Shown one piece after another: positions 26,024 to 34,812 of a stretch of 64,000 bases of DNA (its first letter is position 1; each line of letters opens with the position of its first letter). The translations under genes were made by a program, and so were the position numbers. The stretch comes from [Clostridium] aerotolerans DSM 5434 (GTDB lineage Bacteria; Bacillota; Clostridia; Lachnospirales; Lachnospiraceae): assembly GCF_000687555.1 (NCBI RefSeq), contig NZ_JHWJ01000001.1, positions 248,001 to 312,000 of the forward strand, written 5' to 3'. The notes below the pieces were generated by a model, which was not told the DNA's origin, searched no databases, and saw only the letters and a list, made by a program, of their open reading frames with translations.

Positions 26024-26317
26024 ATGAACTATCAGGGATTAATAACTGGAATCGGAACATTTCTAATCATCGGATTGCTGCATCCGGTAGTAATTAAATC
26101 GGAGTATTACTTTGGTACAAAGGTGTGGCCTTTATTTTTGATTACAGGAATCGCTTTTATTGGTCTGTCACTTTTTTTGACCAATATAGCGGCCTCCTGT
26201 CTATCGGCTGTTATGGGGTTTTCTCTGCTGTGGAGTATCAACGAGCTTTTTGAGCAGAAGCAGAGAGTAGAAAAAGGCTGGTTTCCTGAGAATCCGAAGA
26301 AAAAAGAGAAAAAATGA
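26024..26317 (+). CDS. DUF4491 family membrane protein
   Basis: 97 residues from ATG 26024, 5 bases after GGAGG. Three hydrophobic spans and the family ends: MNYQGLITGIGTFLIIGLLHPVVIKSEYYFG at the front and LLWSINELFEQKQRVEKGWFPENPKKK at the back. It is a small conserved clostridial membrane protein of unknown function, here as a single gene between a terminator and the PTS operon. Confidence 0.75.
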   Translation: MNYQGLITGIGTFLIIGLLHPVVIKSEYYFGTKVWPLFLITGIAFIGLSLFLTNIAASCLSAVMGFSLLWSINELFEQKQRVEKGWFPENPKKKEKK

Positions 26318-26451
26318 AGTTATCTAATATTTTAAGATAAAAAAGCAGACAATAATACACCATATACATATCTGTTCAAAATCAGTGAAACAAAATGGAT
26401 TTGTTGATGGTTTTGCACAAATGTTATACTTTCATCATAAAGGAGGAACCA

Positions 26452-28485
26452 ATGGAAAACAGACTTCCAAACATATTCCTGCTGGTTTGCCAAAACAAAC
26501 GTGAATTTACCGTCCGGGAGCTGGCGCAGCAGATGGCTGTAAGTACCAGGACCATATACAGCGATATAAAAAAATTAAATGAAATGCTGGAGGCTGCCGG
26601 ATATCCAGTCATCAAAGCAGATAAAGGAAGATTGATCTACGAGGAGCCTTTGATGATTGAATTTGAAGAGCTGATCGGTTCCACTTCTGATTTTGTTTTA
26701 TCCAACCAAAGATTTCGCCGTCTGCGGGTAATGGAAGCCATTTTATTATCCGGGGACCAATTTACCGTAGAAGACCTTCTAAAGGATCTGGATATCTCAA
26801 GAAACACTCTGTTAGGAGATTTAAAGGAGATAAAGGAGATATTCCGTTACCATACCATTGGAATGGAAGCGACGCCATTTAAGGGTTATCAAATTACCGG
26901 AAATGAGCGAAGCATCAGAAACCTTCTCATACTGACCATCAGCGAGGACCCATTGTTCTTCGAAGATAAATTAGAAAAGAGAAGCTTCCGGTTTTTATAC
27001 TCCTGCGAGGCGTTTCTGGATGATGTGGCAAAGCGGCTCAATGTAGAATTAAGTGATGTTTCTTTTCAGCGAATGCTGGTAACGTTTTGGGTCACCTATG
27101 CCAGACTTTCCATTGGAAAACGATTTCCGGAGGGTCCAAGGGAACCCCTTACCAGAGAAGAGATTACCTTTGTAGAACGAAAGAAAGAGCTGGAAGAGCT
27201 TTTTCAGAGAGAGGTCCCGGTTGATGACTGCTTTTACCTGGCCAATAAGCTGGGAGAAGCCTCGGTAGTCAAATACGAGGAGCTGCTGTCGGAAAAATGG
27301 CTGCCTTTTCACCTGGTGACCAACGAGTTCATCGAGGCAGTGGAAAAGGAATATGGCTTTGAAGCGTTTTTAACGGATTCCAAACTTTATGAGGGACTTC
27401 TCAATCACCTGCGACCGGCCTATAAGAGAGCATTATCCTCTGACTGGGCAGAAAATCCATTGCTTCAATACGTTCTGGATCATTTTTCAAGGCTTAACAA
27501 AGCGGTGGAACAGGGAGTCAAGGTGTTAGAGGACAAGTTGAAGGTAACGTTTAATGAGCATGAGATATCTTATTTTACCCTGTTTTTTGCATCGGTCATC
27601 GAACGAAATGAAAAACAAGTCCGGAGAACACCCAATGTAATCATCGTGTGCAATGCCGGAATCAGTACCTCCGAAATATTAAAAAGCAGGCTGCAATCCA
27701 TGTTCCATGTAAACATACTTGGAACCTTTAGTGTCAGGAATGCGGCACTGTGGCTGAAGGAGCATTATCCGGATTTCATCATCTCAACGGTGCCATTTCA
27801 ATTCAGAGATATCCCGGTCTTAAAGGTTACCCCCTACCTTTCTGACTATGATATCAAGGAAATACAGAATCAATTGTCCTTTCTCACTGCAAAGATTCAC
27901 ATATCCGACGTGATGAACATTATTCACAAATATGTAAAGGTTGAGGAGGACCAGCTGACGCCTTTAAAAAACGAATTGAGTATATATTTGGGAATTACAG
28001 AAAATTCACAATTAAAGAAAGGAATTTATCAACCTATGTTAAAAGAAATCTTAACCACTGAGCTGATCTCAGCAAAATTTGAAGCTGCCAGCCGGGATGA
28101 AGCCGTAACAGAAAGCGGCAGACTTCTGGTAGACAAAGGTCTGGCGGAGGAAGCTTATATCAGAGCCATGATAAAAAATGTGGAGGTAAACGGAACCTAT
28201 ATCGTAATTGCCCCAGGAATCGCAATGCCCCATGCAAGACCAGAAGAAGGTGCGCTGGATATAGGACTTAGCATTGTAACCTTAAAAGAGCCGATTCCAT
28301 TCGGCCACCCAAAGAATGATCCGGTTAAAATTGTGGTTGGCTTATGTGCCATTGACCACCAGTCTCATCTAAAGGCTCTTACAGAGCTTGCGGATATACT
28401 AATGGATGAAAGTAAGGTAGAACGCCTTACCATGGCAGAAAATGCAGAACAGATATTAGAAATTATTAAGGAGGGTTCATTATGA
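26452..28485 (+). CDS. PRD-containing PTS transcription activator with EIIB-like and EIIA domains
   Basis: 677 residues from ATG 26452 (AAGGAGG upstream). Order: HTH (ELAQQMAVSTRTIYSDIKKL), a second HTH, two PRDs (about 170-390), an EIIB-like domain (VIIVCNAGISTSEILKSRL near 397) and a C-terminal EIIA domain (about 530-675) with the phosphoryl His594 in GIAMPHARPEEG. BglG/MtlR-type activators are switched by PTS phosphorylation. No separate EIIA gene is in the operon, so the fused EIIA may be the phosphate donor to the EIIB. The stop overlaps the EIIB start (ATGA). Confidence 0.9.
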   Translation: MENRLPNIFLLVCQNKREFTVRELAQQMAVSTRTIYSDIKKLNEMLEAAGYPVIKADKGRLIYEEPLMIEFEELIGSTSDFVLSNQRFRRLRVMEAILLSGDQFTVEDLLKDLDISRNTLLGDLKEIKEIFRYHTIGMEATPFKGYQITGNERSIRNLLILTISEDPLFFEDKLEKRSFRFLYSCEAFLDDVAKRLNVELSDVSFQRMLVTFWVTYARLSIGKRFPEGPREPLTREEITFVERKKELEELFQREVPVDDCFYLANKLGEASVVKYEELLSEKWLPFHLVTNEFIEAVEKEYGFEAFLTDSKLYEGLLNHLRPAYKRALSSDWAENPLLQYVLDHFSRLNKAVEQGVKVLEDKLKVTFNEHEISYFTLFFASVIERNEKQVRRTPNVIIVCNAGISTSEILKSRLQSMFHVNILGTFSVRNAALWLKEHYPDFIISTVPFQFRDIPVLKVTPYLSDYDIKEIQNQLSFLTAKIHISDVMNIIHKYVKVEEDQLTPLKNELSIYLGITENSQLKKGIYQPMLKEILTTELISAKFEAASRDEAVTESGRLLVDKGLAEEAYIRAMIKNVEVNGTYIVIAPGIAMPHARPEEGALDIGLSIVTLKEPIPFGHPKNDPVKIVVGLCAIDHQSHLKALTELADILMDESKVERLTMAENAEQILEIIKEGSL

Positions 28486-28757
28486 TTAAGATTGTAACAG
28501 TTTGCGGTGCAGGTGTAGGAAGCTCTATGATGCTTCGTTTATTTACTCAGCAGATTCTTGATGCGGAAAAGATAGAAGCAACCGTTGATGCTTCTGATAT
28601 CGGATCTGTCAGCCCGGATTTTTATGACATTTTAATTACAACATCTGATTTTGCAGATGTACTGAGAGATTCCAAAGCTCATATCATCCGAATCGACAAT
28701 ATGATGGACAAGCAGTATTTAAAAGAACAGCTTTTGGAGGCAATTAATAAGAAGTAA
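28482..28757 (+). CDS. ulaB: PTS EIIB component, ascorbate/lactose-type fold
   Basis: 91 residues. The phospho-Cys loop is VTVCGAGVGSSMML (Cys8) at the N-terminus, as in UlaB/SgaB. It passes phosphate from EIIA to the sugar as it enters through the EIIC at 28801. The substrate of the operon is not certain: ascorbate-family PTS members also move other sugars and sugar acids. Confidence 0.88.
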   Translation: MIKIVTVCGAGVGSSMMLRLFTQQILDAEKIEATVDASDIGSVSPDFYDILITTSDFADVLRDSKAHIIRIDNMMDKQYLKEQLLEAINKK

Positions 28758-28800
28758 TTTACTGAATGGGGCTTAGATAAGCCTTAGAAGGGAGATAAAT

Positions 28801-30081
28801 ATGGGAGTATTCATGTATCTGATTAATAATGTATTCAGCCAGGCCGTATTTATTATTGGTATTGTTGTTATCGTTGGTATGGCTGCTCAGAAGAAGACCT
28901 GGGATCAGATTCTTCCAAGTGTAATCAAGACAATGATCGGCTTTACCATGATCAATGTAGGAGGCCAGACTCTTGGTATGTCACTTTTGCCTCTCCAGGG
29001 ACTGATATCCAAGATTTTCAATGTACCTGCCGTATCTACAGATATTGGTGCGGCTCAAAGCGAAAGTCTTACTGGAATCGGAACGGAGATGGCACTGATT
29101 TTTGCACTGGGTTTCTTAGTCAATCTTCTTTTGGCTAGATTTACCCGCTTTAAATATGTTCACTTATCCGCACACGTATCCTTCTTTTACGCAGGTTTGA
29201 TTGCGGCGCTGTTAAAATTCGGAACCAGCCTTTCCTTTGTTCCACTTGTTTTAATCGGTTCCCTGATCCTTGGCATTTATATGACATTTTCCTGTGCATA
29301 TGTGGCCTTGTTTATGAAAGAAGTAAAGGGAGGGGAAGGATTTACTCTTGCTCACTCCAGCTCTGTTGGTATTTTAATTTCCTCACTTCTTGGAAAAGCA
29401 TTTGGCAACAAGGAAAATGATCTTGAAAACATTCATGTACCGAAAAGACTTAACTTCTTAAGAGAGATGACCATTTCCCTCACCATTGTTATGACCATAC
29501 TATTCCTTGCATTAAGTATTATCGCAGGACCGGCTTGGGTGCGTGAGAATGTTACAAGCGGTCAGGATATCGTGGTATTCAGCTTCTTGCGTGGTATTTC
29601 CTTTGGTATGTGGATTACCGTTATTATTACTGGTGTAAGAATGATGCTTTCTGAAATTATTGCAGCATTCCACGGAATTGCAAATAAAATCATTCCAAAT
29701 TCTGTGCCAGGACTTGATATTCCACTGTTGTTCCCCAATTATCCAAACTCTGTAATCGTAGGCTTTCTTACCAGCCTGATTGCCGGACTGATTGGTATGA
29801 TGATTCTTGGACTTATTAATTATCCGGTCGTGGTTTTCCCGGCGTTAATTCCTACCTTCTTTACTGGTGCGATTACAGCCATCTTCGGTAACGCTCACGG
29901 CGGACGAAGAGGAGCTATCATTGGTTCCTTTGTCAATGGTCTGATTCTTATTTTCGGACAGGCCCTGCTCCTTCCAATGATCGGAAGCTATGCACCGATC
30001 ATGCGTATCTTAAGTGAAACAGATTACTCCTTCTATGGCCCGATTTTAGGATTATTGCTTAAATTGTTTGGAGGTATGTAA
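28801..30081 (+). CDS. ulaA: PTS EIIC component, ascorbate (UlaA/SgaT) family
   Basis: 426 residues with about 11 spans; MINVGGQTLGMSLLPLQ, NVPAVSTDIGAAQ and AIFGNAHGGRRGAIIGSF are UlaA-family features. It forms the membrane channel with the EIIB. The gene follows by 43 bp with GGGAGAT and overlaps the TrpA-like gene by one base (TAATG). Confidence 0.88.
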   Translation: MGVFMYLINNVFSQAVFIIGIVVIVGMAAQKKTWDQILPSVIKTMIGFTMINVGGQTLGMSLLPLQGLISKIFNVPAVSTDIGAAQSESLTGIGTEMALIFALGFLVNLLLARFTRFKYVHLSAHVSFFYAGLIAALLKFGTSLSFVPLVLIGSLILGIYMTFSCAYVALFMKEVKGGEGFTLAHSSSVGILISSLLGKAFGNKENDLENIHVPKRLNFLREMTISLTIVMTILFLALSIIAGPAWVRENVTSGQDIVVFSFLRGISFGMWITVIITGVRMMLSEIIAAFHGIANKIIPNSVPGLDIPLLFPNYPNSVIVGFLTSLIAGLIGMMILGLINYPVVVFPALIPTFFTGAITAIFGNAHGGRRGAIIGSFVNGLILIFGQALLLPMIGSYAPIMRILSETDYSFYGPILGLLLKLFGGM

Positions 30082-30776
30082 TGAAGAATTTAGTGTTTTA
30101 CCTTCCGCTTTATTACCCGGATAAGGAAAATTTCTTCCGGATACTGGAGCTCCTGGATCAGGAAGAGGCCGGATATCTTGAACTTGGAATACCGGTTTCT
30201 GATCCCTTTATGGATGGTGCTGTGATCAAAGATATTCAAAAGGAAATACTGACCCGAAACATCACCCCAGAAGATGTGGTAGGCACATTAGAAGAAATCA
30301 AAAGACGTTTTCGGTTTAAAGTAGTACTCATGACCTATAAAGAAGGCGTGGAGCATTTTCGCCTGAAGGAAATACCAAAGGAGCTGTATCATGGTTTCTT
30401 GTGTGTGGATGGAGATTATCCGCCGGGAACCTTTCCAAATCAGATCTCCGTATTAAGTAAATCCTGTGACGATCATTCACTTTCTACAGCCCTTGAGCAT
30501 AATCAGTTATTTGCCTATGTGGTATCAGGAGAGGGGAAAACAGGTTCCTTTGATTCTCTTCCAACGGAATACATTGAAGTGGTCCGACGGGTGAAGTCCT
30601 TATCTGCTGTACCGACTTTCGTAGGCTTTGGAATTAAGTCCTCTAAGGATATAAAAGAAGTGATGAATAACGGCGCGGATGGCGCTATTATAGGAACTGA
30701 GTTTATCAAGCGTTACCAAATGGGCGGTATGGATGCCCTCACGGCTTATATGGAAGAATTGAAAGAAGCAGTATAG
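30081..30776 (+). CDS. TrpA-like TIM-barrel protein in the PTS operon
   Basis: 231 residues, shorter than TrpA (about 260-270) but clearly of that fold: YLELGIPVSDPFMDGAVIKDI keeps the two catalytic acids of TrpA (Glu34, Asp45), SGEGKTGSF matches the mobile-loop region, and VGFGIKSSKDIKEVMNNGADGAIIGTEF keeps the phosphate-binding glycines. TrpA cleaves indole-glycerol phosphate by retro-aldol. Other trp genes are absent and the stop-start overlap ties it to the EIIC, so it more likely acts on the sugar phosphate made by the PTS, perhaps as an aldolase or isomerase. Function unproven. Confidence 0.8.
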   Translation: MKNLVFYLPLYYPDKENFFRILELLDQEEAGYLELGIPVSDPFMDGAVIKDIQKEILTRNITPEDVVGTLEEIKRRFRFKVVLMTYKEGVEHFRLKEIPKELYHGFLCVDGDYPPGTFPNQISVLSKSCDDHSLSTALEHNQLFAYVVSGEGKTGSFDSLPTEYIEVVRRVKSLSAVPTFVGFGIKSSKDIKEVMNNGADGAIIGTEFIKRYQMGGMDALTAYMEELKEAV

Positions 30777-30847
30777 AAAAGAATCTGTTGTGAGTAATAG
30801 CAAGGGGAGTGTTATCATAGAGCAGCAGGTTTTACTGTAAATTGAAG

Positions 30848-30896
30848 GAAGTCTCCGGGATGCGAGTACGGCATGCCGGGGACTTCTTTATTTTTT
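30848..30896 (+). terminator. Terminator of the PTS operon
   Basis: GAAGTC.CCGG.ATGC (30848-30863) pairs with GCAT.CCGG.GACTTC (30872-30886), then TTTATTTTTT. Confidence 0.88.
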
Positions 30897-30949
30897 GGGT
30901 AGTCTGCCTGTTCCAATTTAAAAGTATCTGCAGAGAGTATAAAAATTAC

Positions 30950-30978
30950 TTGACAATAAGTGAATGATCATTTATTAT
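30950..30978 (+). promoter_or_regulatory. TetR-gene promoter with operator between -35 and -10
   Basis: TTGACA (30950-30955), 17 bases, TATTAT (30973-30978). The spacer is almost filled by the near-palindrome AAGTGAATGATCATTTA (30958-30974). The same 17-mer, differing only at the centre base, occurs before lon. This is the expected position for TetR autorepression. Confidence 0.75.
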
Positions 30979-30998
30979 AAAACCATAGAGGTGATGAC

Positions 30999-31562
30999 AT
31001 GAGAAAGAAAGACGACGAAAAGGTGAGAAGCATAAAAGAAGCAGTTATTAAGCTGATCCTTCAGGAGGGCTTTCATGGCACTTCTGTCTCTAAAATCGCT
31101 AAGATGGCAGGGGTTTCGCCGGCAACGGTATATATTTATTTTGAGAATAAGGACGTTATGCTTCACGACATCTACATGGAATATTCAGAAGAAATTTATG
31201 GATATCTACTGGATTCCATAGACAGAAAGATGGAAGGGCAGAAACAGATCGAAGTCCTCATTCGCAGCTATTACAGCTACATTTTAGAGAATAAAGAGAT
31301 ATTCAGTTTTGTAGAGCAATTCTCCAATTGTCCATCCCTGGGCGGCAAGTGTACCGGGAAGAAGGGCATCTGTAACATCTACAGTCTTGTGGAGGATATG
31401 AAAAAGCAGAATATGATCAAAGACTACAGAGAAGATAATATTCTGGCGATTATGTTCCAGCCTGTAAAGGCCATAGCAGTTGACAGCAGAAAGACCAGAG
31501 ACCAGAAGGAAGAGCTGCTGGAAGAGATGATAGAGATGATACAGTATATATTATTGCGTTAG
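30999..31562 (+). CDS. TetR-family transcriptional regulator
   Basis: 187 residues. N-terminal HTH (EGFHGTSVSKIAKMAGVSPATVYIYFENKDVMLHDIY) and a helical ligand domain with a CPSLGGKCTGKKGIC segment holding three Cys, which may be a metal or redox site. It probably represses its own promoter and the lon gene, as both carry the same operator. The signal is unknown; the Cys cluster points to metal or redox (inference). Confidence 0.9.
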   Translation: MRKKDDEKVRSIKEAVIKLILQEGFHGTSVSKIAKMAGVSPATVYIYFENKDVMLHDIYMEYSEEIYGYLLDSIDRKMEGQKQIEVLIRSYYSYILENKEIFSFVEQFSNCPSLGGKCTGKKGICNIYSLVEDMKKQNMIKDYREDNILAIMFQPVKAIAVDSRKTRDQKEELLEEMIEMIQYILLR

Positions 31563-31625
31563 TATTAAGGCGGGATTGTTATGCAGGTGAAATTGCAGAA
31601 AATCTCGCAAAAAAATATTCAATCA

Positions 31626-31642
31626 TAAATGAACATTCACTT
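31626..31642 (+). promoter_or_regulatory. Second TetR-type operator, upstream of lon
   Basis: On the minus strand this reads AAGTGAATGTTCATTTA, identical to the site in the TetR promoter except the central base. It is 28 bases before the lon ATG, within the 107-bp gap, where binding could block transcription of lon. Confidence 0.7.
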
Positions 31643-31669
31643 TAGACTACGCACAGAAAGGATAAAACT

Positions 31670-34087
31670 ATGAAAAATTACTTAAATAATCAATTAGGAA
31701 TTGTTTTTCCAGTCTCATATAAAGTTTTATTGCCTAATGTCGTAACTTCGATTCATATGGAACTTTTGGATGATGGACTGGCAGAGTATCTGGAGAACGA
31801 AGAGGCGGTTAAAATAGCATTGCCCTTAAAGCAGAACTTTGGTAAGACCAAGAAGGTAGAAGAGGACTTTTACCGTACCGGTGTCACCTTTGAAGTGATC
31901 AGCCTGGAACGAAGTGAAAAAGGGGTACGGCTTTCCGTTAAATTACTGGATCGGGTAGAGATTAAAGAATTGCATGAAGAAGACGATATCATGCTTGCGT
32001 CCTATGAGATTTCCCCGGATCATAAAGATCTTGATGAGAAAAACAAAAAGGAAATGGTCGGTTACATTAAGAAGGTCAGCGGTGAGATCAGCTCCAGGTT
32101 CACAGGAGGAGAGCAGTATCAGAAAATCGTTGAAGGCTTTGACGATTTAAACTCCCTGATCGTATACTTATCCCAGTTCCTTCAGATTCCAGCCATTGAA
32201 CGGTATGAGCTATTGGAAATGCAGTCAGAAAAAGAAAGAGGTCTTCGTTTCCTGGATCATTTGTTAAAGAATAAAGAGATGATTCAGTTCCAGATGGAGA
32301 TATCAGAAAAGTTCTCCGAGCGTACCAATCGTTACTATCGTGAAACCGTCTTAAGAGAGCAGCTTAAGGCAATTCAGGAGGAGTTAAACGAAGGAAAAGA
32401 ACCAGGGGACAAAAAGGAACCAGATTACTTAAGCCGGATCGAGGAGGCAGGAATGCCCCCAGAGATAAAGGAAGCAGCTCTTGAGGAATATAATAAGCTG
32501 GATGACCAGGGACCCAATAAGATGGATTACAATGTAATTAAAAACTATCTGGAGCTTTTGTTAGCCCTTCCCTGGAAGAAGGAAGAGGCAAAGGCAGTTG
32601 ACCTTGAGGAAGCCAGACGTATCTTAGATCAGCAGCATTATGGCCTTCAGAAGGTCAAGGACAGAATCATACAGCATCTGGCTGTTATGCAGCTGAATAA
32701 AAAGAAAAAGGGTTCCATCCTCTTGCTGGTCGGCCCTCCTGGAACCGGAAAGACAAGTCTTGGAAAGAGCATCGCAGAAGCACTTGGAAGAGAATATATC
32801 CGGTTAAGCCTTGGCGGTGTCCGGGATGAGTCCGAAATACGGGGCCACAGGAGAACCTACGTGGGTGCCATGCCAGGAAGAATCATACAGAGTATCAAAA
32901 AGGCAGGGCATACCAATCCGGTCATGGTGCTGGACGAAGTGGATAAGCTGATGTCCGGCGGATTCCACGGAGATCCTTCCAGTGCTCTTTTAGAGGTACT
33001 TGATCCAGAGCAGAACTCCACCTTTACCGATCACTACATGGACCTTCCCTATGATTTGTCAGATGTGTTCTTTATTGCAACAGCCAATTCCTTAGAGAGC
33101 ATACCAGCTCCTCTTTTAGACCGTATGGAAGTGATTCCGATTTCCAGCTACACCGTTGAGGAGAAATTCCATATCGGGAAAGATCATCTTCTTCCGGCAG
33201 TGCTGGAAGATCATGGAATTGAAAGGGATCAGCTTGTATTAGAGGATTCTGTCTTAAAAAGAATCATCAGTGATTATACCTTAGAGGCCGGAGTCAGAGG
33301 TCTTAAAAAGCAGCTTGCCTCTCTGGCAAGGATTGCTGGCGAGAGAATTGTTTCAAAGAAGAGCGACGGACCATTTACCATTGTGGAAGAGGATTTAGAA
33401 GAGCTTCTTGGAAGAAAGGTTTCCCGCCATGAAAAGGCCCAGAATGATAATCCTCCGGGAGTGGTCACAGGTCTTGCCTGGACACCGGTGGGAGGAGAGA
33501 TTCTCTTTATTGAAGCAACAGATATGCCAGGGAATGGCAATGTGATCTTAACCGGAAAGCTTGGTGATGTCATGAAAGAATCTGCCAGAATCTCCCTGAG
33601 TCTGTTAAAATCAAGACTTCCTATGAACACCTTTAATTTTAAGGAAAAGGATCTTCATATCCACGTGCCGTCTGGAGCAGTACCAAAAGACGGACCTTCC
33701 GCAGGAATCGCACTATTTACAGCGTTGGCATCTCTGGTCACAGGCCATAAGGTGGATTCAAAGCTGGCGATGACAGGAGAAATTACCTTGCGTGGTGCCG
33801 TACTTCCTATCGGCGGATTAAAAGAAAAGCTTTTAGGTGCACAGCGGGCAGGTATAAAAAAGGTTCTGATTCCAAAAGATAACCTGGTGGATTTAAAGGA
33901 TGTGCCTGATGAGGTCAAGAAAGATCTGACCGTCATTGCAGTAGAAACTGTAGAGGATGTGCTGAAGGAGACACTTGGTATTTCCCTTCCAAGACTGGAG
34001 CAGGTACTTATGCAAAAGGAAGGAAGCGGACGTTTGTTAGAGGCATTTGATTCTGGTAAAACTAATTTAAGAAGAGAGGTAATTTAA
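31670..34087 (+). CDS. lon: ATP-dependent Lon protease
   Basis: 805 residues. N-terminal substrate domain (about 1-200), linker helices, AAA+ module with Walker A GPPGTGKTS (about 355-363), VLDEVDKL Walker B, and the C-terminal Ser-Lys protease with Ser677 in PKDGPSAG and Lys720 in GGLKEK. A housekeeping and stress protease that degrades misfolded and regulatory proteins. It is followed immediately by a DUF1858 gene. Control by a TetR regulator through a shared operator is unusual, as lon is commonly under heat-shock control. Confidence 0.97.
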   Translation: MKNYLNNQLGIVFPVSYKVLLPNVVTSIHMELLDDGLAEYLENEEAVKIALPLKQNFGKTKKVEEDFYRTGVTFEVISLERSEKGVRLSVKLLDRVEIKELHEEDDIMLASYEISPDHKDLDEKNKKEMVGYIKKVSGEISSRFTGGEQYQKIVEGFDDLNSLIVYLSQFLQIPAIERYELLEMQSEKERGLRFLDHLLKNKEMIQFQMEISEKFSERTNRYYRETVLREQLKAIQEELNEGKEPGDKKEPDYLSRIEEAGMPPEIKEAALEEYNKLDDQGPNKMDYNVIKNYLELLLALPWKKEEAKAVDLEEARRILDQQHYGLQKVKDRIIQHLAVMQLNKKKKGSILLLVGPPGTGKTSLGKSIAEALGREYIRLSLGGVRDESEIRGHRRTYVGAMPGRIIQSIKKAGHTNPVMVLDEVDKLMSGGFHGDPSSALLEVLDPEQNSTFTDHYMDLPYDLSDVFFIATANSLESIPAPLLDRMEVIPISSYTVEEKFHIGKDHLLPAVLEDHGIERDQLVLEDSVLKRIISDYTLEAGVRGLKKQLASLARIAGERIVSKKSDGPFTIVEEDLEELLGRKVSRHEKAQNDNPPGVVTGLAWTPVGGEILFIEATDMPGNGNVILTGKLGDVMKESARISLSLLKSRLPMNTFNFKEKDLHIHVPSGAVPKDGPSAGIALFTALASLVTGHKVDSKLAMTGEITLRGAVLPIGGLKEKLLGAQRAGIKKVLIPKDNLVDLKDVPDEVKKDLTVIAVETVEDVLKETLGISLPRLEQVLMQKEGSGRLLEAFDSGKTNLRREVI

Positions 34088-34285
34088 ATGACAGTGACGA
34101 AAGAAACATTAATTGGTGAAATCTTAAGAGAGGACCAGACAACAGCACCCTTCTTTTTTGAAATGGGAATGCATTGCTTAGGATGCCCGTCCTCAACCAT
34201 GGAAAGCCTGGAAGAGGCTTGTATGGTACATGGAGTTCCGGTGGATGCGCTGGTGGAAAAACTGAATAGCCATATGTCAAAGTAA
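34088..34285 (+). CDS. DUF1858 / prismane-associated redox disulfide protein
   Basis: 65 residues beginning one base after the lon stop, with its ribosome site inside lon. The motif FFFEMGMHCLGCPSSTMESLEEACMVHG with CxxC matches DUF1858, the family named after its neighbourhood to hybrid cluster protein. It may be a small thiol-redox partner. The hcp gene lies 22 kb away here, and lon is the neighbour instead, suggesting a link of proteolysis and redox stress (inference). Confidence 0.85.
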   Translation: MTVTKETLIGEILREDQTTAPFFFEMGMHCLGCPSSTMESLEEACMVHGVPVDALVEKLNSHMSK

Positions 34286-34301
34286 GACATAGAAAATGAA
34301 A

Positions 34302-34346
34302 AAACTGCATGGGTGCAAAGAAATAATCTTTGTATCCGTGCAGTTT
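34302..34346. terminator. Bidirectional terminator between DUF1858 and DUF6483 genes
   Basis: AAACTGCA..GG.T.CAAAGA pairs with TCTTTG.ATCC.TGCAGTTT around an AATAA loop (34302-34346). Confidence 0.85.
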
Positions 34347-34351
34347 ATTAT

Positions 34352-34741
34352 TTATTCCGATGCCTGTCCAAGAAGGGCTGTTGCCATGCTTTCATAGCCG
34401 TAAAGGGTAGAAACATGCCTTAGACCATCGGTAATCTCTGTTTTTGTGTAATTGTTCTTTTCCAGGAAGTCGCCGTCCTTATCGTTCATGTAATAATAGA
34501 ACATAAGAGACATCTTGAAAATCTCTGTATTGCTTGAGTCTAACAAATCAAACAGACGGTTTTCCGCCTCATTGATCTGACCCTCATCAATCATCTTTGT
34601 CAGCTGGTGATATATCTCGAAGTATGCCTCGTCCTGCCATGCAGTATCTTCGTTTTTCCCTAATTCTATATGAAATATCAGCTTTAATAGCGTACCGACC
34701 ACACTATTGGTCATCCTTGTTGCGTAATCATCTGTGAGCAT
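34352..34741 (-). CDS. DUF6483-like helical protein
   Basis: 129 residues, all helical and acidic, with no signal peptide or membrane span. It resembles the DUF6483 proteins of Lachnospiraceae (TPR-like alpha-solenoid: DEAYFEIYHQLTKMIDEGQINEAENRLFDLLD), of unknown function. Convergent with the lon operon and upstream, on this strand, of nothing obvious. Identification is by general resemblance only. Confidence 0.5.
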   Translation of the reverse strand: MLTDDYATRMTNSVVGTLLKLIFHIELGKNEDTAWQDEAYFEIYHQLTKMIDEGQINEAENRLFDLLDSSNTEIFKMSLMFYYYMNDKDGDFLEKNNYTKTEITDGLRHVSTLYGYESMATALLGQASE

Positions 34742-34812
34742 TGGTTTCTCCTTATTCTTCGTAAGTTTCAGATATGATTTACTTTATCATAAGTAGTCAA
34801 AAAAGTAAAGAA

